A stretch of DNA of 8,458 nt, taken from an uncultured Ruminococcus sp. (lineage in GTDB: Bacteria > Bacillota > Clostridia > Oscillospirales > Ruminococcaceae). Numbering within the stretch: the first letter of the stretch is position 1; each line of letters starts with the position of its first letter. Shown one piece after another: positions 1 to 6,158 of this stretch. The notes beneath the pieces were generated by a model that ran no database searches, had not been told where the DNA came from, and saw only the letters and a program-made list of their open reading frames with translations. Where the stretch lies: assembly GCA_946186215.1 (NCBI GenBank), contig CAMHMM010000074.1:1-8458 (forward strand). Direction: 5' to 3'. Both the position numbers and the translations under genes were made by a program.

Positions 1-907
1 ACTTTACGCGCCCGACACTCACATCCTCGAAGCCCTTTACCGTGTATTCCTTTTCGGTCTGTGCCTTTGCCATCGCAAAGGTGTATCTGCCGCCCTGAAA
101 ATGCTCGTGAGCGAGTATGGAGCCGCCCACTATGGGAAGATCGGCATTGGAGCCCACAAAATAGTGAGGCAGTCTGTCGATGAATGAAAACAGCTTTTCA
201 AATGCGCTTTTGTCTATGACCATCGGTGTATGCGCCGTGTTGAACACGATGCAGTGCTCGTTGTAGTAAACATAGGGTGAATACTGGAAGGCCCATTTCT
301 GCCCTGCTATCTCCATCGGGATAACGCGGTGGTTCGCCCTTGCGGGATGATCCACGCGCCCCGCATAGCCCACATTTTCAATGCAGAGCTGGCATTTGGG
401 ATAGCCTGACTTCACATTCCTTGCGGCGGCTATCGCCTTGGGATCCTTTTCGGGCTTGGAAAGGTTGATGGTGATATCAAGCTCGCCGTACTCCGTCTGC
501 GCCTTCCAGCGGATATCCTTTTTGATGCGGTAGCGGCGGATATAGTCCGTATCCTGCGAGAATCTGTAGTAATTGTCCGTCGCCTGCTCTGCGGAAACGG
601 CACGGTCTGCCTCAAAGCGCCTTATCACCTCGGAGGGGCGCGGAGTGATGCAGTTCATCAGCTGTGTGTCGAACAGGTCGCGGTATGCGATGCTGTCCTC
701 ACAGAGCCCCTTTCCGACCGCGTAGGACAAAAGCCCGGACAGTATCTCCTCAAGCTCTATTGAGGGAATGCTGTCGGGCGCGGTATATTCATCCAGTGAA
801 AGCACGGAAAGTATCCTGTTCACAGAATAGATGCGCTCATTCTCGTCGATGAGCCCTTTCCTGATGCCGTATTCCGCCAGTGCGCCGATATATGTGTCGA
901 TCTTCAT
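1..907 (-). CDS. galT: UDP-glucose--hexose-1-phosphate uridylyltransferase, class II GalT (C-terminus outside window)
   Basis: I translated this frame directly; it is open from ATG at 907 to the left edge, giving 302 residues of a family usually near 490-500, so about the last 40 percent is missing. GalT moves UMP between UDP-glucose and galactose 1-phosphate in the cytoplasmic Leloir pathway. The active-site signature GGSILAHEHFQGG is at residues 261-273; H267, H269 and Q271 form the HxHxQ motif, and by family knowledge the second histidine carries the uridylyl group. KCQLCIENVGYAGR (171-184) and the overall order match the Firmicutes class II enzyme rather than the shorter class I enzyme of E. 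coli. The start is supported by AGAGG five bases upstream. It lies 194 bp downstream of prmA, behind an inverted-repeat element, and is probably transcribed separately, although I see no convincing promoter. No other Leloir gene is in view. Confidence 0.95.
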   Translation of the reverse strand, partial: MKIDTYIGALAEYGIRKGLIDENERIYSVNRILSVLSLDEYTAPDSIPSIELEEILSGLLSYAVGKGLCEDSIAYRDLFDTQLMNCITPRPSEVIRRFEADRAVSAEQATDNYYRFSQDTDYIRRYRIKKDIRWKAQTEYGELDITINLSKPEKDPKAIAAARNVKSGYPKCQLCIENVGYAGRVDHPARANHRVIPMEIAGQKWAFQYSPYVYYNEHCIVFNTAHTPMVIDKSAFEKLFSFIDRLPHYFVGSNADLPIVGGSILAHEHFQGGRYTFAMAKAQTEKEYTVKGFEDVSVGRVK

Positions 908-999
908 AAGCACCTCTGATAGCTGTTTAAAAAACACGGATAAGGATTTTTCATGTATCTTCCCCGCCGAAGGCAGGTCGTTTGCGCTCTAAAACTGAA

Positions 1000-1090
1000 T
1001 AATGCATAATGCACAATGACAGAGTGGTACATACTGCATCGCAGTCATCCCGACCCCCCGTATACACAATCCATTGTGCATTACACATTA
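1000..1090. repeat. 91-bp inverted-repeat (MITE- or REP-like) element after prmA
   Basis: The arms at 1000-1018 and 1072-1090 are reverse complements at 17 of 19 positions, built round AATGCACAATG and CATTGTGCATT. The 53-bp interior holds a second small hairpin, ACTGC (1033-1037) pairing with GCAGT (1041-1045). The element starts 11 bp after the prmA stop codon and would fold as a long hairpin at the 3' end of a prmA transcript. It is not a canonical intrinsic terminator: only four T residues follow, several bases later. Arms of alternating TGCAT and AATG type are common in small non-autonomous bacterial repeats, so a mobile origin is likely but inferred. Confidence 0.7.
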
Positions 1091-1101
1091 CCCAATGCTT
1101 T

Positions 1102-2064
1102 CTATTGAAGCCGTATAGCGAGCCAGTCCTCCGACTGCCGCTCCTCAACGGTCACAAAGCCGTTTTCGTGAAGTGCGCTGCGCACCTCGTCCGCACGCTG
1201 GGAGATTATCCCCGAAACGATCAGCACGGCATTTTCTGCCATGAAGCTCCTGAAATAGGGTGCCATTGCGATGAGCACATCTGCCACGATATTCGCGGTG
1301 ATGATGTCATAGCCGCCGCCCAGCTTTTCACGAAGCCCTGCATTCGCGGTGATATTTCCGCAGTATGCCTTGTATTTCTCTTTTGGTATGCCGTTCTTTG
1401 CGGCGTTTTCCGCAGCGATCCTGACACTGTTTTCGTCGATATCCGTCGCCGCAGCAAAGTCTGCGCCCAGAAGCAGTGCCGCAATGCTGAGTATGCCGCT
1501 GCCGCAGCCCAGATCCAGCACGCGCTCGCCGCCCTTTATGATGCTGTCTAAAAATTCCAGACAGAGCATAGTGGTGTTGTGCTTGCCGGTGCCGAAGCTG
1601 GAGCCCGGGTCTATTTCAAGCATTGTCCTGCCGTCGGGCTGCATCTCTTCCCATGAGGGCTTTACCGCAAGGCGGCTGCCCACGGTGAAGGGCTTGAAAT
1701 ACTTTTTCCAGTTTTCCGCCCAGTCCTCTTCGCGGATCCCTCTCGGGGAGGATATCTCCAGTCTGCCGTATTTGTTTTCGCTGTCGAGCGCCTTGAGTGC
1801 GGCTATCTGCGAGCGCGCATTTGCCAGCATCTCCGCGCCCTGCTCATTGTCGGGAATGTAGAAGGACACTGCTGTTTCGGCTGTTCTGAGCGAGTAGAGG
1901 TCATCCTCCACATAGTCCCAGTTGCCGTCCTTATGAGCGAGAAAATCCTCAAACACGCGGCTGTCGGTTATCTCAAAGCCGCCTATGCCCACATTCATGA
2001 GCCTGCCCGTTACGGGCTCGATCCCCTCCGAGGAGGTGAATACATCTATCTTGAACCAATCCAT
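1102..2064 (-). CDS. prmA: Ribosomal protein L11 methyltransferase
   Basis: PrmA is a cytoplasmic SAM-dependent enzyme that trimethylates amino groups of ribosomal protein L11. At 320 residues it is full length, since the family usually has about 290-320. The N-terminal 100 residues form the substrate-recognition part. A linker motif EEDWAENWKKYFKPF follows (112-126), then EIDPGSSFGTGKHNTT (150-165). SAM-binding motif I is VLDLGCGSG (182-190), with the acidic end of strand beta 2 at ATDID (206-210). The motif TANIVADVLIAMAP (256-269) is the family's N-[IL]-x-A catalytic-loop signature. The start has a Shine-Dalgarno AAGGA six bases upstream that overlaps the stop codon of the preceding gene, so translation is probably coupled. 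An unknown zinc-finger gene as upstream partner is unusual; prmA is more often found near dnaJ or rsmE in Firmicutes. The identification is secure. Confidence 0.97.
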   Translation of the reverse strand: MDWFKIDVFTSSEGIEPVTGRLMNVGIGGFEITDSRVFEDFLAHKDGNWDYVEDDLYSLRTAETAVSFYIPDNEQGAEMLANARSQIAALKALDSENKYGRLEISSPRGIREEDWAENWKKYFKPFTVGSRLAVKPSWEEMQPDGRTMLEIDPGSSFGTGKHNTTMLCLEFLDSIIKGGERVLDLGCGSGILSIAALLLGADFAAATDIDENSVRIAAENAAKNGIPKEKYKAYCGNITANAGLREKLGGGYDIITANIVADVLIAMAPYFRSFMAENAVLIVSGIISQRADEVRSALHENGFVTVEERQSEDWLAIRLQ

Positions 2065-2070
2065 TGCTGT

Positions 2071-2075
2071 TCCTT
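2071..2075 (-). promoter_or_regulatory. Ribosome binding site of prmA, overlapping the upstream stop codon
   Basis: Read on the minus strand, TAAGGAACAGCAATG joins the stop TAA of the zinc-finger gene, the AAGGA Shine-Dalgarno and the prmA ATG. The ribosome site is thus partly inside the preceding coding sequence, which argues for co-transcription and translational coupling of the pair. Confidence 0.7.
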
Positions 2076-3261
2076 ATTTGTTCGTGATCCTGCCGAAGCT
2101 GCCGCTGACGGAGTTGTAACCGCAGCTCGTGCATCTTGATTTTACGCCGCCGTTTTTCCAGCTGCACACAGGACAGGTCCAGCCGTGGGGATCCTGCTCT
2201 GCCTTCTGGTATTCTGCAGCCTCCTCCTCGGTGGCAAATGCCGTTTCCCTGTCGTTTTCGTGCATCGCATCCCTGAGCCACCGCTTGACGGTATTGCTGT
2301 CTGAGATGGCGCGTCTGCCGAGCACAGATTCCCTGAGTGTCTTCTGGAAGATAAAGGGTATCTTCAGGCTGTCCCTGTCGGGGAGATTGAGCATTACATA
2401 GAGGTAGAACTCTACAAGGTACTCGTTGTCGCGCCCGTAATCCTCATCGTTCTCGCTGGTGATGGTCTGGTTTTTCTGAATGACCTCCACATCGAAGATA
2501 TCGCGGAAGTGGCAAAGCTGCGGCTGTGTTGTGTTATTGGGAATAAAGCGCACGAGCTGATGCACTGCATCCACCTCGAATACGCCAGTGAGCGTTTCGC
2601 AGGTGCGCGTTGCCTCGAACTGTGCAAAGCGGGTGAGGAGCCTTCCTGCATTGAGGTCGGACACGCCGCCCTCGCCTGCGATGACCGAGGCTCTTGAAAC
2701 GCCGCATGACATACAGATACTGCGGATGCCTCTGTTCACATAGGAGCATTTCGGGCATATCCACGAGGATGCGCTGCGTTTTGCGGCTTCCATCAGCCTG
2801 ATATCATCGTCGGATTCATAGGCGGTATCAAGAGGCGGTTCCTTCATGGCACCTCTTACCCAGCGCTTGATAACATAGCTGTCCTCTACGGCACGCTTGC
2901 CCAGCAGTGATTCCTTCAGTGTTTTCTGGAAGATAAAGGGGATCCTCACATTGGGCTTGTCGGGATCGGAAAGCATTATATACAGGTAGAATTCCGAGAA
3001 ATAGGGCTTTTCTTCCTTTGCGGCCTTTTCGTCCTCGCCGGTGCCCTCGCCGCTCTCATCATAGCCCTTGTCGGTATCGTGGAATATGGTGTCCGCCTCA
3101 AGTATATCGGCGTAGTGGAGATATGTGGGATCCATGCCGTTTGAGGGGACGAATCTCATCATCTGATGTATCGCATCGGTCTCAAACATTCCGGTGAGCG
3201 ATTCATAGCTCATTGTCGCGCTGAACTTTGAAAAGCTCGCAAGGCGTTTATTTTCAGCCAT
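2074..3261 (-). CDS. Unknown protein with two tandem copies of a conserved domain plus RanBP2-type zinc finger
   Basis: I do not recognise a named family for the whole 395-residue protein. It is an internal duplication: residues 6-187 and 207-381 align along their length, sharing for example IPFIFQKTL (107-115 and 301-309) followed by [KR]ES[LV]LG[KR]RA. Each half ends in a four-cysteine finger, W-x-C-x2-C-x3-N-x6-C-x2-C-G: C169, C172, C183, C186 and C363, C366, C377, C380. That spacing, with the Trp and Asn, is exactly the RanBP2 (zf-RanBP) pattern, so each finger should bind one zinc. The first half carries an extra acidic stretch (about 61-85). The roughly 130-residue domain before each finger looks beta-rich; segments such as FRDIFDVEVI recall PH-like bacterial domains, which is only a weak guess. 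There is no signal peptide or membrane segment, so it is probably cytoplasmic. The start is supported by AAGGGGG six bases upstream. It precedes and is probably coupled to prmA, but a role in translation is speculation. Confidence 0.88.
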   Translation of the reverse strand: MAENKRLASFSKFSATMSYESLTGMFETDAIHQMMRFVPSNGMDPTYLHYADILEADTIFHDTDKGYDESGEGTGEDEKAAKEEKPYFSEFYLYIMLSDPDKPNVRIPFIFQKTLKESLLGKRAVEDSYVIKRWVRGAMKEPPLDTAYESDDDIRLMEAAKRSASSWICPKCSYVNRGIRSICMSCGVSRASVIAGEGGVSDLNAGRLLTRFAQFEATRTCETLTGVFEVDAVHQLVRFIPNNTTQPQLCHFRDIFDVEVIQKNQTITSENDEDYGRDNEYLVEFYLYVMLNLPDRDSLKIPFIFQKTLRESVLGRRAISDSNTVKRWLRDAMHENDRETAFATEEEAAEYQKAEQDPHGWTCPVCSWKNGGVKSRCTSCGYNSVSGSFGRITNK

Positions 3262-3277
3262 AATTACCCCCTTGTCG

Positions 3278-3300
3278 GGCAGGCAGAGCCTGCAGCCACC
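3278..3300. repeat. R1 repeat, copy A (hairpin head only)
   Basis: GCAGGC (3279-3284), loop AGA and GCCTGC (3288-3293) form a perfect 6-bp hairpin, followed by CAGCCACCC. It is the shortest R1 copy, abutting copy B head to tail with a 24-bp period. It lies 17 bp upstream of the zinc-finger gene start, so it would fall in that gene's 5' leader. Confidence 0.75.
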
Positions 3301-3301
3301 C

Positions 3302-3369
3302 GGCAGGCAGAGCCTGCAATCACCCGTACTCTATTTTGATAGAAAATTCTTATTTGTTGCTCGGAACGC
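3302..3369. repeat. R1 repeat, copy B (full length)
   Basis: This is the reference R1 unit: hairpin GCAGGC/GCCTGC (3303-3308 and 3312-3317), then CACCCGTACTCTATTTTG, a variable stretch and TTATTTGTTGCTCGGAACGC. A second TTATTTGTT follows at 3370-3378. Read on the minus strand, this end (AACAAATAAGCGTTCC, then AACAAATAAG) resembles the R3 repeats near 7594 and 8404, so R1 and R3 appear to be parts of one composite unit. Confidence 0.8.
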
Positions 3370-3398
3370 TTATTTGTTAAAATGAGCTGAGTGTGATC

Positions 3399-3465
3399 AG
3401 CAGGCAGAGCCTGCAGTCACTCGTACTCTATTTTGGAAGAAGACGCTTGTTTGTTGCTCGGTTCG
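3399..3465. repeat. R1 repeat, copy C (full length)
   Basis: The hairpin GCAGGC/GCCTGC at 3400-3405 and 3409-3414 is followed by CACTCGTACTCTATTTTG and TTTGTTGCTCGG, in the same orientation as copy B and 97 bp from it. Confidence 0.8.
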
Positions 3466-3480
3466 TTAATAAACCCCACC

Positions 3481-3524
3481 ACCACCGCCTGAAGGCGGCG
3501 GTCCCCCTCCCCTTTCAGGGGAGG
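3481..3524. repeat. R2 repeat: double GC-rich hairpin
   Basis: There are two adjacent hairpins. The first pairs 3481-3489 with 3494-3502 (8 of 9 pairs, loop TGAA). The second is CCTCCCCT (3506-3513) with AGGGGAGG (3517-3524) around a 3-nt loop, a perfect 8-bp stem. The second hairpin recurs identically at 7463-7481. The block separates R1 copies C and D and lengthens their spacing to 129 bp, as if inserted between them. Confidence 0.8.
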
Positions 3525-3527
3525 CAA

Positions 3528-3590
3528 GGCAGGCAGAGCCTGTAATCATCCGTATGCTGTTTTGAAAGAAGATGCTTAATTGTTATACTC
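3528..3590. repeat. R1 repeat, copy D (diverged)
   Basis: The hairpin is GCAGGC/GCCTGT (3529-3534 and 3538-3543), where the outer pair has become G-T, a wobble pair in RNA. The flank ATCATCCGTATGCTGTTTTGAAAG matches copies B and C. On the minus strand it would lie in the early part of the gap between the GH26-like gene and the zinc-finger gene. Confidence 0.7.
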
Positions 3591-3615
3591 ATTATAAGCG
3601 GAAACGCTCTGTGAG

Positions 3616-3630
3616 CCTCCCTCGGGGAGG
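3616..3630. repeat. R2-type short hairpin after the GH26-like gene
   Basis: CCTCCC (3616-3621), loop TCG and GGGAGG (3625-3630) form a perfect 6-bp stem 15 bases past the stop codon of the GH26-like gene. No T-run follows on the minus strand, so it is not a standard intrinsic terminator, though it could stabilise or pause the transcript end. Its sequence places it with the R2 hairpins. Confidence 0.6.
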
Positions 3631-3644
3631 AAGGTCGTCCGCCG

Positions 3645-5084
3645 TTATTCTACTCTGGTAATGACCGGCTCATACTCCACGCGCAGAGAGGGCAGCTTTT
3701 CCATGGTGTAATAGTAATTCTCTGCCCAGTCCTCGCCCTGAGCGGGATCATTCTCGCCGCCTGCGGGCGGTGCGAATATGGTGATATCCAGCTCTGCCAC
3801 GCCGTCAAGGGGCTTTTCGGTGAATGCGCTCATAAGGTCGATGACCTTTGCTTTGGGAGATTTATAGAACCATCTGTCATTTATGCGTATCATATAGTTG
3901 CCCTCATCCTCGAAGGTAAGCTCGCAGAAATGAGGGTTCCCCTCAAATTTAACGGGGATGCTGATGCCGTCGGAATCCTCCGCACCGCCCCAGCGCATTT
4001 TCACGGGGAGTGTGAGGTCATCCGAAACGGTGATCGGCGGGGAGAAATAATCGGAATGGATTATCTCCCTGTATGTGCTCAGCAGCGGCTGTTCTATGCC
4101 CACATCGGGGTTGTTGGGATCCTCGATCTCAAGGCCGAGTCTGCCTCTGTCCCTGAACTGGTACATGGTGAAGGCGGAGAACCAGTCTGCATTCTCCTCG
4201 ACCAGTATATCGCAGAATTCCTTTACCATAGCCGCCTGATCGTACACGCCGGTAACATCGCCGTCGGCATTGAACTCAGCCATGGTCATGGGCTTGCCCG
4301 CGCCGCCATTTAAGAACCTGAAGCGCTCGAAGCTCCTCTTTGTCTTTTCGTAGGTCTCGCGCACACTGCTGCGGGAGAAGGAATTTCCGCCCCTGAGTGC
4401 CACATCATACGGCCAGCCCCAGTGCAGCGCCATATATTTATCCACCGACCAGATATCGGCCGCGGGTATAGTTGCCTTGAATTCCTCTTCCATGATCATC
4501 TCGGTCTCGTTGAGATCCTCGATGCCGCCGATGCAGATAACGGTCTTTACATTGGGCGCATATTCATGGAGTATTTCGGTGAAATGAACGAAGAAATCGC
4601 CTATTTCCTTATAGGATGCACGCTTTGTGAAGCTGAACCAGTTGCCCGTCGCCTCGTGATTGATGCGCAGCATCATGCGGCCGAAGGGACGCAGATCCTT
4701 TGCTATGGCGATAAGCTGTTCATCGGTGCATTTGGGATCTAAGGTGAGGGTAAGGTTCACATCCTGTCCGTGACGGCGCACATCCCTCATCTGGCAGAAG
4801 GGCTCGCCGTCGGTACTGCCGCCTATGCCGCCCCGGTAGGTGAAGTAATCATCATAGGGATAATCCCACTGGAAGGACACATCTGCATCCTTCATCACCT
4901 CGGAGATACGCCCCGGCCATTCCTTGTCAAAGGGATAGTAGCAGTACATAAGGCTGATGCTCCTGTGAGGCCTGCCCAGCTTGCGGAGTATGTAGTCCTG
5001 ATCTACATATTCGCCTCTTTCCGAGCCGTCTCCCAGATCAACGGCGCATTTTGCCGCGCCGATATGAGCCTTCCTTATCGCCAT
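3645..5084 (-). CDS. Putative glycoside hydrolase, GH26-like TIM barrel, apparently cytoplasmic
   Basis: The 479-residue product has the hallmarks of a clan GH-A barrel, closest in my reading to family GH26 (beta-mannanases and relatives). RINHEATGNWFSF (140-152) matches the acid/base motif HE-x-x-G-x-WF, with E144 as candidate acid/base. The segment after strand 6, DIWSVDKYMALHWGW (210-224), resembles the GH26 VDxxxxDxY region. MAEFNADG (268-275) would supply the nucleophile E270. Residues 1-345 would be the barrel; 350-479 look beta-rich and unassigned. No signal peptide, membrane segment, dockerin or cell-wall anchor is visible, which is unusual for a polysaccharide-degrading enzyme and suggests an intracellular oligosaccharide or a non-catalytic role. 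The start is one base after the stop of the coiled-coil gene, with GGAG nine bases upstream inside that gene. The fold is fairly sure; the substrate is unknown. Confidence 0.75.
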   Translation of the reverse strand: MAIRKAHIGAAKCAVDLGDGSERGEYVDQDYILRKLGRPHRSISLMYCYYPFDKEWPGRISEVMKDADVSFQWDYPYDDYFTYRGGIGGSTDGEPFCQMRDVRRHGQDVNLTLTLDPKCTDEQLIAIAKDLRPFGRMMLRINHEATGNWFSFTKRASYKEIGDFFVHFTEILHEYAPNVKTVICIGGIEDLNETEMIMEEEFKATIPAADIWSVDKYMALHWGWPYDVALRGGNSFSRSSVRETYEKTKRSFERFRFLNGGAGKPMTMAEFNADGDVTGVYDQAAMVKEFCDILVEENADWFSAFTMYQFRDRGRLGLEIEDPNNPDVGIEQPLLSTYREIIHSDYFSPPITVSDDLTLPVKMRWGGAEDSDGISIPVKFEGNPHFCELTFEDEGNYMIRINDRWFYKSPKAKVIDLMSAFTEKPLDGVAELDITIFAPPAGGENDPAQGEDWAENYYYTMEKLPSLRVEYEPVITRVE

Positions 5085-5085
5085 G

Positions 5086-5571
5086 TCAGATCACTCCCTT
5101 TTCGGTATCATTTCCTGCCTGCTGCGGCGCGATGGCATTCTTCGCCCTCTTCACCGCATCCACATTGGCGGCAAGGATCGTCTCTGTCTTGTTGAGCATC
5201 TCCAGGACATAGTTATCCGTAGCGGTCTTGACAGCCTTGGACTGTTCCTGTGCCTTTTTGTCTATTTCCGCAGCCCTTGTCTGTGCTGCCTTGGTTATAT
5301 TGTGTGTTTCGGTGAGCTCCCTTGCCCTTGATTCGGCGCGGGTGATCACTTCCTCTGCCGTCTTTTTGGCATCGTCCATGATCGTCTTTCTTTCGTTGAC
5401 GATCTTCTTTGCCTGCTTGATCTCATCGGGAAGATTCATCCTGATATTATCGATGCAGTCCTGCAAAAAGACAGCGTCCACTATCTTTGCGGCTGAAAAC
5501 GGTGCGTTCTTCGCTTTAGCCAGTGAATCGCTCATCTGATCGAGTATTACTTCAATTAATTCTTCAGCCAT
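5086..5571 (-). CDS. Charged coiled-coil protein of a conserved clostridial family (often annotated ATPase or ATP synthase B-like)
   Basis: This 161-residue protein is rich in Ala, Lys, Glu and Asp, with a long predicted coiled coil from about residue 52 to 145. The N-terminal third holds VDAVFLQDCIDNIRMNLPDE (31-50), then IKQAKKIVNER, matching a Clostridia family I recall as a short protein with an I-R-x-x-L-P-x-E-I-x-x-A core, often encoded near coaD and loosely named ATPase or V/F-type ATP synthase subunit because of its helix. No nucleotide-binding motif or membrane segment is present, so an ATPase label has no support here. A scaffolding or DivIVA-like role is possible but inferred. It follows yfcE after 41 nt and is coupled to the GH26-like gene, with one base between stop and start. 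A GGGGG tract nine bases upstream of the ATG is the likely ribosome site. Confidence 0.85.
   Translation of the reverse strand: MAEELIEVILDQMSDSLAKAKNAPFSAAKIVDAVFLQDCIDNIRMNLPDEIKQAKKIVNERKTIMDDAKKTAEEVITRAESRARELTETHNITKAAQTRAAEIDKKAQEQSKAVKTATDNYVLEMLNKTETILAANVDAVKRAKNAIAPQQAGNDTEKGVI
5094..5100 (-). promoter_or_regulatory. Ribosome binding site of the GH26-like gene inside the coiled-coil gene
   Basis: AAGGGAG on the minus strand lies nine bases before the ATG at 5084 and within the last codons of the upstream gene, whose TGA stop is one base from that ATG. It fixes the start and indicates translational coupling of the two products. Confidence 0.7.
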
Positions 5572-5612
5572 TTAATACAACCCCCACAGGGAGCAGAAGC
5601 TCCGCCGTTTTT

Positions 5613-6158
5613 TTACTGTATCTTCAATTCCCTCAGGATCCCGCCGCGGAGATCCCTTACGGAAAATGTTCCGTTCTCATACACCGCATAGGTGGGCGGG
5701 TTGCCGCCCTTGGGGAGCGAGACCGAGCCGGGATTTATATATGTTATCCCGTTCTTTTCCTCTGCTCTCCACAAATGTGTGTGTCCGTATATTACGATAT
5801 CGCCCTTCCGGATATTGGGGATATTTTCCATATCCCACAGATGCCCGTGGGTACAGAGTGCCATCGCGTTATCAAGCCACAGCGCCATGTAATCCGCCAT
5901 GCAGGGGAAGGCGAGCATCATCTGATCCACCTCTGCCTCGCAGTTGCCCCTGACGCAGAGGATATCTTCCTTTGCTGCGTTGAGCATAGCTGCCACTTCC
6001 TTTGGCGCATATTCCTCGGGAAGATCGTTGCGCGGCCCGTGATAGAGGATATCCCCCAGAAGGATAAGCCTGTCGGCCTTTTCCGCGGAATATCTTTCAA
6101 GCATCCTGCGGCAGCCTGCTGCGCTGCCGTGGATATCCGAGGCGAACATCAGTTTCAT
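5613..6158 (-). CDS. yfcE: Metallophosphoesterase, YfcE-type phosphodiesterase
   Basis: The 181-residue product is clearly orthologous to E. coli YfcE (184 residues), sharing MKLMFASDIHG at the start and stretches such as GPRN, VRGNC, EVDQM, THGHL, YGHTHL and NPGSVS. The calcineurin-like metal ligands are all present: D8 and H10 (DIH), D36 (LLGD), N72 (RGNC), H104 and H106 (HGH), and H126 and H128 (GHTH). It should be a cytoplasmic Mn-dependent phosphodiesterase; the E. coli enzyme acts on artificial phosphodiesters and its natural substrate is uncertain. Its ATG overlaps the ddl stop in an ATGA arrangement, so the two are almost certainly co-transcribed and translationally coupled. Nothing is truncated or missing. 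Confidence 0.96.
   Translation of the reverse strand: MKLMFASDIHGSAAGCRRMLERYSAEKADRLILLGDILYHGPRNDLPEEYAPKEVAAMLNAAKEDILCVRGNCEAEVDQMMLAFPCMADYMALWLDNAMALCTHGHLWDMENIPNIRKGDIVIYGHTHLWRAEEKNGITYINPGSVSLPKGGNPPTYAVYENGTFSVRDLRGGILRELKIQ

Noticed and set aside
963..977. Minus-strand hairpin CCTGCC/GGCGGG upstream of galT as a terminator
   Set aside because: It includes a G-U pair and no T-run follows on the minus strand.
1009..1861. Plus-strand open frames opposite prmA
   Set aside because: They are antisense shadows of prmA, which has complete family motifs and a good ribosome site. Their translations show no domain.
3278..3590. CRISPR array
   Set aside because: The repeats are hairpin-bearing, of unequal spacing (24, 97 and 129 bp), with related rather than unique intervals and no cas genes.
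5590..5614. Plus-strand hairpin GGAGC/GCTCC followed by a seven-T run, like an intrinsic terminator
   Set aside because: The stem is only 5 bp, four bases separate it from the T-run, and no plus-strand gene exists nearby. The T-run is also part of the end of yfcE on the other strand.
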